From NCBI GenBank assembly GCA_044358835.1, contig JBIKNF010000001.1, forward strand, positions 62,001-126,000: DNA of 64,000 nucleotides, written 5' to 3'. The stretch's first letter is position 1. Every line of letters starts with the position of its first letter. Under the pieces are notes generated by a model. That model ran no database searches. It saw only the letters and a program-made list of their open reading frames with translations, and was not told the DNA's origin. Below, piece after piece: positions 1 to 7,831 of this stretch. Origin of the DNA: JAJTHC01 sp044358835. Its GTDB lineage: Bacteria; Cyanobacteriota; Vampirovibrionia; Vampirovibrionales; JAJTHC01. The position numbers and the translations under genes are program-made.

Positions 1-399
1 AAAGGACTGCGACAAAACAGGACTCCTTGAAAATGAATCAAAAACACAAAATTAGGACACACAAAGTAAACGGTGGCGTAATGGCATAAAAACACATTTA
101 TTAAAAAAAAGTGCGAGATTGAGCAAACGCCAAAAAACTTTTTAAAAAAAACTTTGTATACTATAACCGAAACAGGCTTGAACATCAAACAAAAAAAGCT
201 CTCAAAGAAACAAGCCCTCAAATACAACGCACGTCTATTTCAGTGAACAGAAGGTTCGTTACAGAAGGCTTGTATTTGAAGGACATTTGTCGTATAATAC
301 TCGCACTTTCAAAATATACAATGTTTCGGTTTACGCCCTTTGTCTTTCTTTTAGGTCTCAACCCCCACAAGGGTTCAAAAAATTGGAGTACCCGCTAAA
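1..399. other. AT-rich intergenic region upstream of the BlaI-type gene
   Basis: No convincing coding region is seen in the first 399 bases. The stretch is rich in A and T tracts and probably contains regulatory DNA for the gene starting at 400 and for whatever lies to the left of the window. A recognisable promoter for the downstream gene is listed separately. No tRNA or other structured RNA was recognised. Confidence 0.5.
270..298 (+). promoter_or_regulatory. Putative sigma70-type promoter of the BlaI-like gene
   Basis: A perfect -10 hexamer TATAAT at 293-298 is preceded, with a 17-base spacer, by TTGTAT at 270-275, a weak -35 match (3 of 6). It points toward the gene starting at 400, leaving a leader of about 95 bases. 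The -10 region is embedded in GTATAATAC, a near palindrome where a BlaI-type repressor might bind its own promoter; that autoregulation is inference. Confidence 0.5.
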
Positions 400-864
400 A
401 TGCCTATCACGTTACAAAACCCTTCTGTAGAACGCCGTAATATGGAACTTAAACAAGGGGATTTAGAAAATATCATTTTAAACGCCTTATGGATTTTAGA
501 ATCCAACGTGGACACGCCTGTGTATGTTTCCAACATTCAAGAATACATCAATCAAACCCAACAGCGTCACTGGGCGTACACTACGGTGAAAACCGTGGTG
601 GATCGTTTGGTGGATAAAGGCTTGGCCCGTCGCTTAAAACAAGGGAAGAAGTTTTCTTACGGCAGTGAAATAAATCGGGAAGAAGCGGGTTTTAATGCCC
701 TTAAAAAAATGATGCGGCAGTATTTTCGCGACGATTTAGATGAATTGCAAGCGGCTGTTAATCGTTTGCGTGCTGAAGGGGTGGGCATTCAAACGGCGAG
801 CCCAGCTGAAAAAGCCGAACTTGAACGTGCGTTTAATCAACCGTCCATTTCTGTGGTGCTTTAG
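400..864 (+). CDS. BlaI/MecI/CopY-family transcriptional repressor
   Basis: A 154 aa protein of the penicillinase-repressor family, small winged-helix dimers that bind dyad operators and are usually inactivated by a partner protease. The winged-helix core runs from about residue 20 to 95, with the typical features LENIILNALW, the recognition region WAYTTVKTVVDRLVDKGL, and a basic wing RRLKQGKKFSY. The C-terminal third is a predicted dimerisation helix followed by a short tail. The start at 400 has GGAG about ten bases upstream; an alternative ATG lies at codon 15. No BlaR/MecR-type sensor protease gene is next to it, so the inducing signal is unknown. It converges on gpmI. Confidence 0.85.
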   Translation: MPITLQNPSVERRNMELKQGDLENIILNALWILESNVDTPVYVSNIQEYINQTQQRHWAYTTVKTVVDRLVDKGLARRLKQGKKFSYGSEINREEAGFNALKKMMRQYFRDDLDELQAAVNRLRAEGVGIQTASPAEKAELERAFNQPSISVVL

Positions 865-906
865 AGAGTCGGGGCTCATACAAAGAAACGAAATTTTGGC
901 GGGGTA

Positions 907-968
907 AACGAAACTTTAGTTTTCGTTTTTCGCAGAAAACGAGAGAAAACGAAACTAAATCTTTCGTT
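907..968. terminator. Long imperfect inverted repeat between convergent genes
   Basis: AACGAAACTTTAGTTTTCG on the left pairs with CGAAACTAAATCTTTCGTT on the right with one mismatch and one bulged base, giving a stem of over 20 base pairs. It lies between the ends of the BlaI-like gene (+) and gpmI (-), so it may serve as a bidirectional terminator. The stem is AT-rich and there is no clean U tract, so the function is inferred from position. Confidence 0.5.
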
Positions 969-1000
969 ATTTTCCATAAACTAAAGAAAACTAAACAAAG

Positions 1001-2521
1001 CTAAAGAACACACGACACCTTTAATAAACGTTCGACAAACCCTCGCACATCCGCTAAAGTTTTGGCACCTTTCAGATCAATTGAGCCGGCACTATGTTCC
1101 CCCTGAGGCACAAACACCAAGGGAACAGGGTTTAGGGTGTGCGCCGTGTTCGGTAAGCCGTCGCTGGTTTTCATCGATTCTCCATTGCCGTGATCGGCGG
1201 TAATCAGGAGCGAAACCCCACTCATTTGGGCGGCGGCGACAATCAAGCCCAAGGCATTGTCTACATGTTCGACGGCTTCAATTGTGGCGGCTTCATCCCC
1301 CGTATGGGCAACCATGTCCACATTGGCGAAATTGGCCACAAAAAAGGCATGTTCTTTTGCGTAAAAGGCTTCCATCAAGGCTTTACTGACGTCATAAACG
1401 CTCATGGCAGGGGCCTGATCATACGTTTCCACATCTCGACGGCTGGGAATAAGACGGCGATCTTCGCCTGGCAAAGGGGCTTCTTGCCCGCCGTTAAAGA
1501 AATACGTAACATGCGGATACTTTTCGGTTTCAGCGACATGAAACTGCTTCAAGCCTGCGTTAGCAATCGTATGGGCCAACGTGTCGGGCGTCTGCGTTTT
1601 AGGAATGAACACGGGCACATGAGCGGAAGAGCCATAGTCCACCACACTGGCCAAATAAAGCTGATTGGGCATCGCCCCCCGATCAAAGTGGGAGAAGTCT
1701 TCTTCGGCGAAAGCCCCCATCAGTTGCGTCATGCGATCAGGCCTAAAGTTCAGAAAAACGACGGCATCCCCTGACGCCACGCCTTCATAGGTTAAATCCG
1801 TCACCGAAGGGAGGATAAACTCTTCACTAAGATCTTCAGCCACGGCAAATTTAACGGCTTGAGTTGCTAAAAATTGACGGGTGCCTTGGGCGTGAACGAT
1901 GGCATTAAACGCGCGTTCAGTACGTAGCCAACGCTTGTCACGATCCATGGCATAAAAGCGCCCACTCAAAGTCGCCATTTGAGGAAAATCCAAGTCGTAC
2001 AAGGCCCCTTCCACATCTTCAACTAAAGAAAAGGCGGTATAAGGAGGCATGTCACGTCCATCAGCAATGCCGTGCACTTTCACGTGATCTTCTTTTAAGC
2101 CCGCGTCTTTCGCCATACCCAGAAATTCGGCCAAATGCGAAAGGTGACTATGCACCCCGCCTGTACTTAATAAACTAATCAAATGCAAAGTACTACGGTT
2201 TTTTTTGACATGGGCCACGGCATTTAACCACGTAGGATGTTCCGCCAACGTGCCGGCTTCTATAAGGGAATCAAGCTGTACGCGGGGGTGAGGCCAGGCC
2301 TTACCTGTTCCGAGTGTCAAATGCCCCACTTCGCTATTGCCCACCACGCCTTTTGGCATTCCCACGGCTTCACCGTGAGCCACCAACGTTGAAGAGGGAA
2401 ACTCTTGCAGGAGCTTGTCCCAATTCGGGGTATGCGCTAAAGCAATGGCGTTATGAACGTTGCTTGAAGAAAGCCCCCAGCCATCTAAAATCAATAGGGC
2501 CACGGCGGGTGAACTTTTCAT
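1001..2521 (-). CDS. gpmI: 2,3-bisphosphoglycerate-independent phosphoglycerate mutase
   Basis: Interconverts 3- and 2-phosphoglycerate in glycolysis, using two metal ions and a phosphoserine intermediate. The 506 aa length is normal for the family. Visible motifs are the N-terminal metal site LILDGWG (Asp13), the nucleophile loop GNSEVGHLTLG (Ser63), HGIADGRDMPP, NFRPDRM, ANVDMVAHTGD, and the C-terminal metal site TADHGNGE. It begins nine bases after the nusG stop on the same strand and is probably the last gene of a secE-nusG-gpmI unit. Enolase, the next glycolytic step, is encoded separately at 26.1-27.4 kb. Confidence 0.96.
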   Translation of the reverse strand: MKSSPAVALLILDGWGLSSSNVHNAIALAHTPNWDKLLQEFPSSTLVAHGEAVGMPKGVVGNSEVGHLTLGTGKAWPHPRVQLDSLIEAGTLAEHPTWLNAVAHVKKNRSTLHLISLLSTGGVHSHLSHLAEFLGMAKDAGLKEDHVKVHGIADGRDMPPYTAFSLVEDVEGALYDLDFPQMATLSGRFYAMDRDKRWLRTERAFNAIVHAQGTRQFLATQAVKFAVAEDLSEEFILPSVTDLTYEGVASGDAVVFLNFRPDRMTQLMGAFAEEDFSHFDRGAMPNQLYLASVVDYGSSAHVPVFIPKTQTPDTLAHTIANAGLKQFHVAETEKYPHVTYFFNGGQEAPLPGEDRRLIPSRRDVETYDQAPAMSVYDVSKALMEAFYAKEHAFFVANFANVDMVAHTGDEAATIEAVEHVDNALGLIVAAAQMSGVSLLITADHGNGESMKTSDGLPNTAHTLNPVPLVFVPQGEHSAGSIDLKGAKTLADVRGFVERLLKVSCVL

Positions 2522-2530
2522 AAAGCCCCC

Positions 2531-3265
2531 TTAAATGCGTTTTTGAACTTGACTAAAGACCAATTCAACAGGGGTTTCACGTCCAAAAATAGAAATCGTG
2601 GCTTTTAGGCGTTCTTTTTCAACTTGAACTTCGGTAACCGTGCCTTCAAAGTCAGAAAACGGTCCTGAAATGACTTGAATGTTGTCACCCACTTTTAGAT
2701 CCACTTCCACTTTTTTCTTCGCACTTTGGCCACGACCCAAGATTTTCTTAATCTCAGAATCTCGAGCGGGAATGGGTTTTTTTTCTCCACCCACGAATTT
2801 TGTGACCCCTGGGGTGTAACGCACACAGTACCAAGAATCGTCATCCATAATCATTTCAATCAACACGTAGGAAGGAAAGAGATGCTCATCTTTTTCAATA
2901 CGTTTGCCGTCTTTAATTTTAGTGACAGGCTTTTGAGGCACTTCCACACGAAAAATTTTATTCTGCATCCCCATCGACTCAATACGGCGTTCTAAGTTGA
3001 TTTTTACCTTATTTTCATGCCCACTGTAGGTATGAATAATAAACCAGCGCTTGCGCTTGCTGGTCGATCCGTCTTCAAGCACCATAGTGCCTTGAGGCAG
3101 GTCTTCGGCTTGGTAAGGCTTTTCAGCAACCGCCTCTTCACTATCCTCTTCCATACTAAAATCCAGTGAATCTTCCTCACCCACTTCAAATACAGCCACA
3201 TCTTCCACTTCTTCAACGTGTTCAATAGGGAATAAAGATTCTTCGGTAGATTTTTGGGTCATCAT
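2531..3265 (-). CDS. nusG: Transcription termination/antitermination protein NusG with acidic N-terminal extension
   Basis: NusG binds RNA polymerase and links it to Rho or the ribosome. The NGN domain begins near residue 73 (RWFIIHTYSGHENKV) and continues through FPSYVLIEMIMDDD and VRYTPGVTKFVGG; the KOW domain is at the C-terminus (VGDNIQVISGPFSDFEGTV). The first 70 residues are an unusual acidic, low-complexity extension full of Glu and Asp, making the protein 244 aa instead of the usual 175-190. secE lies 157 bases upstream and gpmI nine bases downstream. The domain core is intact, so ordinary NusG function is expected; the role of the acidic arm is unknown. Confidence 0.95.
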   Translation of the reverse strand: MMTQKSTEESLFPIEHVEEVEDVAVFEVGEEDSLDFSMEEDSEEAVAEKPYQAEDLPQGTMVLEDGSTSKRKRWFIIHTYSGHENKVKINLERRIESMGMQNKIFRVEVPQKPVTKIKDGKRIEKDEHLFPSYVLIEMIMDDDSWYCVRYTPGVTKFVGGEKKPIPARDSEIKKILGRGQSAKKKVEVDLKVGDNIQVISGPFSDFEGTVTEVQVEKERLKATISIFGRETPVELVFSQVQKRI

Positions 3266-3401
3266 AAGTTTTTTAAGCCTTCTTTGCCAATCAGGGGTAT
3301 TCTTTTAAAAAAAATGAACCCTTCATAGGGGGACATAACGTTTCTAAGTTTAACACAAACAATTTTAACACAAGATGATTCGGATTCAAACCTTAACATT
3401 T

Positions 3402-3419
3402 AACAGGGGCTTACCTGTT
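3402..3419 (-). terminator. Small hairpin between secE and nusG
   Basis: AACAGG and CCTGTT form a 6-bp stem with a 6-base loop immediately after the secE stop codon. There is no U tract following it on the minus strand, so at most it is a weak attenuator or processing site within the secE-nusG unit. Confidence 0.3.
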
Positions 3420-3422
3420 TAT

Positions 3423-3671
3423 TTACGCATGAGGTAAGACGAACGTTTGAATTAAAATACGGTACAGATTGTCTAAGCCCCAAATTAACGTTGTGGCAAA
3501 TATGGTGACACCCACTGTAATCAGGACTTGTATGCTTAACTGGCGAACGGTGGGCCAGGTGATTTTTTGCCACGTGTGCCGAACACCTTTGAAGAAGTCC
3601 ACCAGCCAAGGACTCGCAGAAGGTTCGTTGGGCAACGCTATAGGTGGTGGGGTTTGGAGTTCCAGTGTCAT
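3423..3671 (-). CDS. secE: Preprotein translocase subunit SecE
   Basis: An 82 aa protein with the bacterial single-helix SecE layout: a short soluble N-terminus, the conserved amphipathic segment FFKGVRHTWQKITWPT, then one hydrophobic membrane segment (VLITVGVTIFATTLIWGL). SecE clamps the SecY channel in the cytoplasmic membrane. The order secE-nusG on the minus strand matches the widespread bacterial arrangement; rplK/rplA, the usual downstream partners, are replaced here by gpmI. The gene upstream on the same strand is the zinc-ribbon/RG-rich protein, about 100 bases away. Confidence 0.92.
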   Translation of the reverse strand: MTLELQTPPPIALPNEPSASPWLVDFFKGVRHTWQKITWPTVRQLSIQVLITVGVTIFATTLIWGLDNLYRILIQTFVLPHA

Positions 3672-3770
3672 TAGGGGGAATTTCCTTTATACATCAAACA
3701 GGGTTCAAATGGGCTTGAACCGTTTGATTAATTCTAACATAAAAGCAATAGGCACGCACCAAAAGCTCTA

Positions 3771-5114
3771 CTAAACTTCAGAAACGTCTAAAACCACAGG
3801 CGCTTCAAGCACTTGTTCTTCAAGGGTTACTTTTTTGGGGCGTCCGCGCTTTTTTGGGGCTTCTTCATTCGCTAGTTCCGTCACTTCAAGGGTGACTTCA
3901 GAAGAAGGGGCGCTTAGAATAACGGGTTTCGCTTCTTCTGTACTGGCTTGTTCGGCGTCTTTGATGCCAGCCTTTTGTGCTTTGGCGTCTTGTTTGGCTT
4001 GTGCTTCAGCAGCGGCCAAATCATTGGCTTCTTGAGCCGCCTTGACCAAGTCTTCATCTGCCAACATGCGTTGACGCGCCGCTTCGATTTCCACCTTCAT
4101 GGCTTCAGGCAAATCAGGTCGCCCCTCATTCCACTGCGGAAGGTTACGAGACTTACGAATCAGCTTAATAGCCACATGAACACGCCATTCATCGATACGT
4201 AACTGCTTGGCGACGATTTTATGGATCCCAATGGGAGGCGCAGGCAAATAAGGTTCATAAAGCATTTGAATGGCTTGCAATTGATCCGACGACACCGCCA
4301 AAGGACGCTTTGGCAAATCCACCTTGGGTAAGTTCATTTTTTGGCGAATGAGATTAACCCCAAAAAACACTTTCATCGGATCAACATTCAGTTCTTCACC
4401 CACTACAGTGTGAAAATCGGGATTAGGCAGAGGCAAGCAGGCTCTATAACGCTTTTCGATTTCGGCCAAAAGTTCAGGCTCTACGAACATGCGTCGTGCG
4501 GGAGGACGACCCCCACCACGATTGAAGCCCCCACCACCAGGAGGACGGCCGTAACCGCTTCCTTGTGGGCGATTGCCATACCCGCCTTGCTGAGGGCGAT
4601 TGCCGTAGCCTCCCCCGCCTTGTGGACGGTTTTGATACCCACCTTGCCCTTGGTAGCCGCCTTGCTGAGGGCGATTGCCGTAGCCACCCCCGCCTTGTGG
4701 GCGGTTTTGATACCCACCTTGACCTTGGTAACCACCTTGCTGAGGGCGATTACCGTAGCCACCCCCGCCTTGGGGACGGTTTTGATACCCACCTTGACCT
4801 TGGTAACCGCCTTGTTGAGGGCGATTGCCGTAGCCACCACCTCCGCCTTGTGGGCGGTTTTGATACCCACCTTGGTAGCCGCCTTGCTGAGAGTAGCCTC
4901 CACGATTTTGGTAATTGCCTTGACGAGGCGCATAATGACTGCGCTGATCTTCTGAGGAGGGAGCAAAGCCTCCTTCATCAGGAAAACCGCCTTGTGGGGC
5001 TTGCGGGCCTTCTTCAGCATCGCGCGTTTTATACAAACAATCGGGACAAATAATACGCTTGGGGTTCTTGGTTTCAAAGGTAATTCCACACTTGGAACAA
5101 TTATTTTCGTACAT
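3771..5114 (-). CDS. Zinc-ribbon, Gly/Arg-rich repeat protein with duplicated helical domain and AT-hook
   Basis: Not recognised as a named family. Residues 7-28 carry a CxxC-x(14)-CxxC zinc ribbon (CSKCG ... CPDC). Residues about 60-205 are low complexity and built on a 25-residue repeat of the type GGYQGQGGYQNRPQ plus GGGGYGNRPQQ, like RGG/prion-like RNA-binding tails. Residues about 215-350 contain two similar ~65-residue helical units (VEPELLAEIEKRYRACLPLP and SSDQLQAIQMLYEPYLPAPP), each ending in a V/I-x-LIRxxxNLP motif. The tail is Ala/Glu/Lys-rich and ends with the AT-hook-like KKRGRPKK. This suggests a nucleic-acid-binding protein, possibly acting with transcription genes secE-nusG downstream; no function is assigned. 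Confidence 0.8.
   Translation of the reverse strand: MYENNCSKCGITFETKNPKRIICPDCLYKTRDAEEGPQAPQGGFPDEGGFAPSSEDQRSHYAPRQGNYQNRGGYSQQGGYQGGYQNRPQGGGGGYGNRPQQGGYQGQGGYQNRPQGGGGYGNRPQQGGYQGQGGYQNRPQGGGGYGNRPQQGGYQGQGGYQNRPQGGGGYGNRPQQGGYGNRPQGSGYGRPPGGGGFNRGGGRPPARRMFVEPELLAEIEKRYRACLPLPNPDFHTVVGEELNVDPMKVFFGVNLIRQKMNLPKVDLPKRPLAVSSDQLQAIQMLYEPYLPAPPIGIHKIVAKQLRIDEWRVHVAIKLIRKSRNLPQWNEGRPDLPEAMKVEIEAARQRMLADEDLVKAAQEANDLAAAEAQAKQDAKAQKAGIKDAEQASTEEAKPVILSAPSSEVTLEVTELANEEAPKKRGRPKKVTLEEQVLEAPVVLDVSEV
4575..4880 (-). repeat. 75-bp in-frame tandem repeat inside the Gly/Arg-rich gene
   Basis: The motif CTTGCTGAGGGCGATTGCCG (plus strand) recurs at about 4588, 4663, 4738 and 4813, with one or two substitutions, that is with an exact 75-base period. 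Each unit encodes 25 residues, so copy-number change by slippage would keep the reading frame. The near identity of copies suggests recent expansion or ongoing homogenisation. Confidence 0.85.
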
Positions 5115-5751
5115 TCTTACAACATAAGCCTCTATACTCTTTGGTTCACCTGCGGGCAGGTTACATTATAACAAACAACATTTAAATCGTGGAACAAGCA
5201 CCTTGTTCTCAAAAAGAACATTCAAACAGGTGATGGTGGCAACATTATAAAGATCCATCAATATTTTCTATGCTAGAATCCTCACAAAATCGTTATATAT
5301 ATTAGTAAACGTTAAAAATGACACGCTAGAGACACAAAGACTTACCAAACACATAGGTTTTTAAAAATAGTCCCGCCACACATAGCAGAATACGTAAGCG
5401 AAATTTCTAAAGCGTCACAACCCCTTGAAATCAAGGCAATTAAATAATCATTAGTTTTAGGATGCCAACATAAAAGCATCACATTTTTTAAATATAGTTT
5501 TAGTATAGCACAAAAAATCGAAAATTTCTCACATTGTAACGATGTTTATATTTTTTTAAGATTTTGCCAACGCCAAATCACTATAAAAAGTAACTTAAAA
5601 GGCAAAGCCAGACGCTTTCAAGACTTACCTATTTTATTGTAACAATCTGGGCGTTTGAAACATCGTCTTAAAAATGGGTTTTCATTCCCGCCAAATTACG
5701 CTAAGATGGTATAGCTTGTCTACATAACAAAACAAAGGAATAGCGAATGCA
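5115..5751. other. Long AT-rich divergent intergenic region
   Basis: This 637-base region separates the divergently transcribed zinc-ribbon/RG gene (-) and PHP gene (+). I see no ORF worth calling. On the minus strand a TATAAT hexamer lies about 55 bases before the RG-gene start and may be its -10 element, although no good -35 is present. Before the PHP gene, AAAGGA at about 5734 is its ribosome binding site. The rest holds A/T tracts and short palindromes (for example CTTGAAATCAAG) without a recognisable riboswitch or RNA gene. Confidence 0.45.
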
Positions 5752-6615
5752 ATGCCAAATGCTAAAGCCGATTATCATATGCACACCGTCTTTTCAGACG
5801 GTTCTTCCCAACCTGAAGAGCTGTTGGCCGTTGTGGCTGCTCAAGGCGTAAAAACTGTTGCCGTCACGGATCACGACACAACTGCGGGCTACGAACGTTT
5901 GGTTCCAAAAGCACAAGAATTGGGCTTAAACCTCATTCGTAGCATCGAAATCAATACCCACTGGGGCAAGGAAGACCTCCATGTGTTGGGCTATTTTATT
6001 GATGATACCAATAGTTATATTCAAGATGTGATGAGTGATCATCAAGCCAAAAGACGGGTGCAAATTAAAGCCATGGTGGAAAAAATTGCACGCAAAACCA
6101 ATATCAAAATTTCGCCTGACGACGTGTTTGGCTTGTCTCACCCTGAAGGGGCGATTGGGCGTCCGCATGTGGCAAAAATTTTGCTGGAAAAAAAGGCGGT
6201 TCGCACCATGTCTGAAGCCTTTAATAAATACCTCAAATCAACTTCCTTAACCTATGTGCAACGGCAAACCGTGGCACCTCATGAAGCAGTGGAAGCAATT
6301 TACGAAAGCGGGGGCATCCCCGTGGTGGCTCACCCTGGTTTAACCGAAGGCATTGAAAAACTCATTCCTGAGCTGATTGGCTATGGATTGATGGGACTTG
6401 AAGCCTTTCACAAAAGCCACATTCCCCCAGTGATTGAATACTTTTGTAGCTTGGCAGAAGAACATGATTTGCTGGTAACAGGCGGCACTGATTTTCATGG
6501 CACGCCTGACATGTACGCCACAGCGCATCACCGACTGGTGATGCCTGAACATGTGAGCAGTAAGCTTGAAGCAGCCTTTGGCAAACGTCACCAAGCCAAC
6601 GTCAAACTAGCTTAA
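5752..6615 (+). CDS. PHP-domain phosphoesterase (YciV/RNase AM-like)
   Basis: A 287 aa PHP-family metal-dependent phosphoesterase. Metal-ligand motifs are visible in order: HMHTVFSDG (His9, His11), VTDHDT (Asp40-His41-Asp42), the conserved Glu in IEINTHW, GRPHVAK, VAHPG, and the C-terminal TDFHG. Length and order of motifs fit the group that includes E. coli YciV (5'-3' exonuclease trimming rRNA 5' ends) and 3',5'-nucleotide bisphosphatases; the exact substrate cannot be decided from sequence alone. The start is supported by AAAGGA 12 bases upstream. Its stop codon overlaps the stop of the convergent transglycosylase gene. Confidence 0.85.
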   Translation: MPNAKADYHMHTVFSDGSSQPEELLAVVAAQGVKTVAVTDHDTTAGYERLVPKAQELGLNLIRSIEINTHWGKEDLHVLGYFIDDTNSYIQDVMSDHQAKRRVQIKAMVEKIARKTNIKISPDDVFGLSHPEGAIGRPHVAKILLEKKAVRTMSEAFNKYLKSTSLTYVQRQTVAPHEAVEAIYESGGIPVVAHPGLTEGIEKLIPELIGYGLMGLEAFHKSHIPPVIEYFCSLAEEHDLLVTGGTDFHGTPDMYATAHHRLVMPEHVSSKLEAAFGKRHQANVKLA

Positions 6616-7610
6616 TTGGCTCCCCACGAAAGTAATAAATCCAAGTGGCGTTGCACCTTCATAATGTATTGAAGAGCACTTTCGTTTAAGTCTTCACGCT
6701 TTACGTTGCCTTGACCCACAAAATAACTGGCCACCGCACGGGCCGGATCGTTGGGGAATTGATCCGCCAGGTAGGAAAGATATTTGGCGGTGCCGTTTAG
6801 ATTTTCAATAGGATCAAACGCATCTTTTACTCCCAACCATTGAGCTGTAGCATCTTTTAACTGACCTAGGCCTTTAGCCCCTGTACTTGAAACAGCATTG
6901 ATCCTAAAAGACGATTCAGTCGCAATAAGACTAGCCAGAATACGATAATCAATGCGGTGGGCCTCTCCACTGTCAATAATGAGCCGTGCCAAAATATGAG
7001 CCGAGGGGGCATCCCACGACGGGTTAGTGGTTTGAATCAGCCTCATCACCATTTGTTCGCGCACGGTTGGGTTAGGTCTCTTGCCATCTTTCCAAATGTT
7101 CGGTAACGTCACAGGGTTTGAAACAACGCTATTGACAGAAGCCATCGCCACAGGCGAAGAAAGCACTAATAGGGGCTGGGCTTTACGATGTTGAATCGGT
7201 GTGTGGGAACCTTCTTTTTGAATACGAGGGGGAATCGCTTCTTTGGCGCGTGGGGTAAAGACGTCTTTAAGAGTGCTAAAAAAAAAGGAAGTTCTTTTTT
7301 TAACGTGTAGAAAGGTGGAAGACTTAGGTGCGGTGGGGTTCGCCAAAGATGAAGCAATTACCGTTGTGGGGGTATGGGATTTTGGTAATGTAACCATTAG
7401 GTAATTAAACGTGGTGCTTTGCGTTTGGTTGGTTTCTGCCCGTTTAATCGCCAGGGGGAGTGTTTCCGTGTCACTATACGGAAAAGGTTTGAGGTGTTCA
7501 CCTAAATCAGCCGCCCCTGAAACTGCAACATTTGTTAACATAAGCCCAAGCAAACTTAAGGTCATCTGCAAAGGGACGATACGCTTGACGAGAGTTAACT
7601 TGAGTTTCAC
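6612..7610 (-). CDS. Lytic transglycosylase (SLT domain), exported
   Basis: Cleaves the glycan strands of peptidoglycan with formation of 1,6-anhydro-muramic acid. The C-terminal ~130 residues hold the SLT fold: LIATESSFRINAV with the catalytic Glu, STGAKGLGQL, and YFVGQGNV in place of the usual AYNAGPG-type motif. A hydrophobic stretch (MTLSLLGLMLTNVAVSGAA) near the N-terminus is a signal peptide or anchor, followed by a Pro/Ser/Thr/Lys-rich linker. I favour the GTG start at 7610 because AAGGGA lies ten bases before it; ATG codons further upstream at 7631 and 7670 lack a clear ribosome site. It partners functionally with nearby murQ in wall recycling and overlaps the PHP gene by four bases, tail to tail. 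Confidence 0.85.
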   Translation of the reverse strand: MKLKLTLVKRIVPLQMTLSLLGLMLTNVAVSGAADLGEHLKPFPYSDTETLPLAIKRAETNQTQSTTFNYLMVTLPKSHTPTTVIASSLANPTAPKSSTFLHVKKRTSFFFSTLKDVFTPRAKEAIPPRIQKEGSHTPIQHRKAQPLLVLSSPVAMASVNSVVSNPVTLPNIWKDGKRPNPTVREQMVMRLIQTTNPSWDAPSAHILARLIIDSGEAHRIDYRILASLIATESSFRINAVSSTGAKGLGQLKDATAQWLGVKDAFDPIENLNGTAKYLSYLADQFPNDPARAVASYFVGQGNVKREDLNESALQYIMKVQRHLDLLLSWGAN

Positions 7611-7707
7611 TTGAGTTTTTCCCTTAAACATCTTTGTAACATATGAGCGTATTGAACGACATCCAATCAAGTAATTTATGACTTCCTTGTTCCATTATAC
7701 GCCGATT

Positions 7708-7738
7708 ATACAATTTTGTGGTACTGTAATAATTGTAT
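7708..7738. promoter_or_regulatory. Inverted repeat ATACAATT-N15-AATTGTAT in the murQ upstream region
   Basis: Two perfect 8-base arms flank a 15-base spacer. The core TACA/TGTA half sites resemble those used by BlaI/MecI/CopY repressors, and a BlaI-like gene is at the left end of the window. It lies between the divergent transglycosylase and murQ genes. A regulatory role is inferred from symmetry and position only. Confidence 0.35.
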
Positions 7739-7740
7739 GC

Positions 7741-7761
7741 CTACTAAAACAATTTTAGTAG
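7741..7761. promoter_or_regulatory. Perfect 9-bp palindrome upstream of murQ
   Basis: CTACTAAAA and TTTTAGTAG form a perfect 9-bp dyad with a 3-base centre, three bases after the preceding inverted repeat and about 70 bases before the murQ start. It could be an operator or a small hairpin in the murQ leader. Confidence 0.4.
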
Positions 7762-7831
7762 ATGAAGCCGATCCATGCGTCCAAAATAAGGGCGTTGGTT
7801 TTGCTTCAAGAAAACATAAGGATTTCATATA

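Noticed and set aside
1190..1774. 194 aa frame opposite gpmI
   Set aside because: Antisense to a highly conserved enzyme, no motif, no ribosome site.
4575..4880. Possible CRISPR-like array
   Set aside because: Units are directly adjacent, coding and in-frame, with no unique spacers and no cas genes.
4341..4955. Long plus-strand frames (204 and 162 aa) opposite the Gly/Arg-rich gene
   Set aside because: They are antisense shadows of the 75-bp repeat; their proteins are mere translations of the repeat in other frames, and the minus-strand frame has a zinc ribbon and structured domains.
5115..5751. Riboswitch or structured RNA in the long leader before the PHP gene
   Set aside because: Only short palindromes and A/T tracts were found, no match to a riboswitch core I know.
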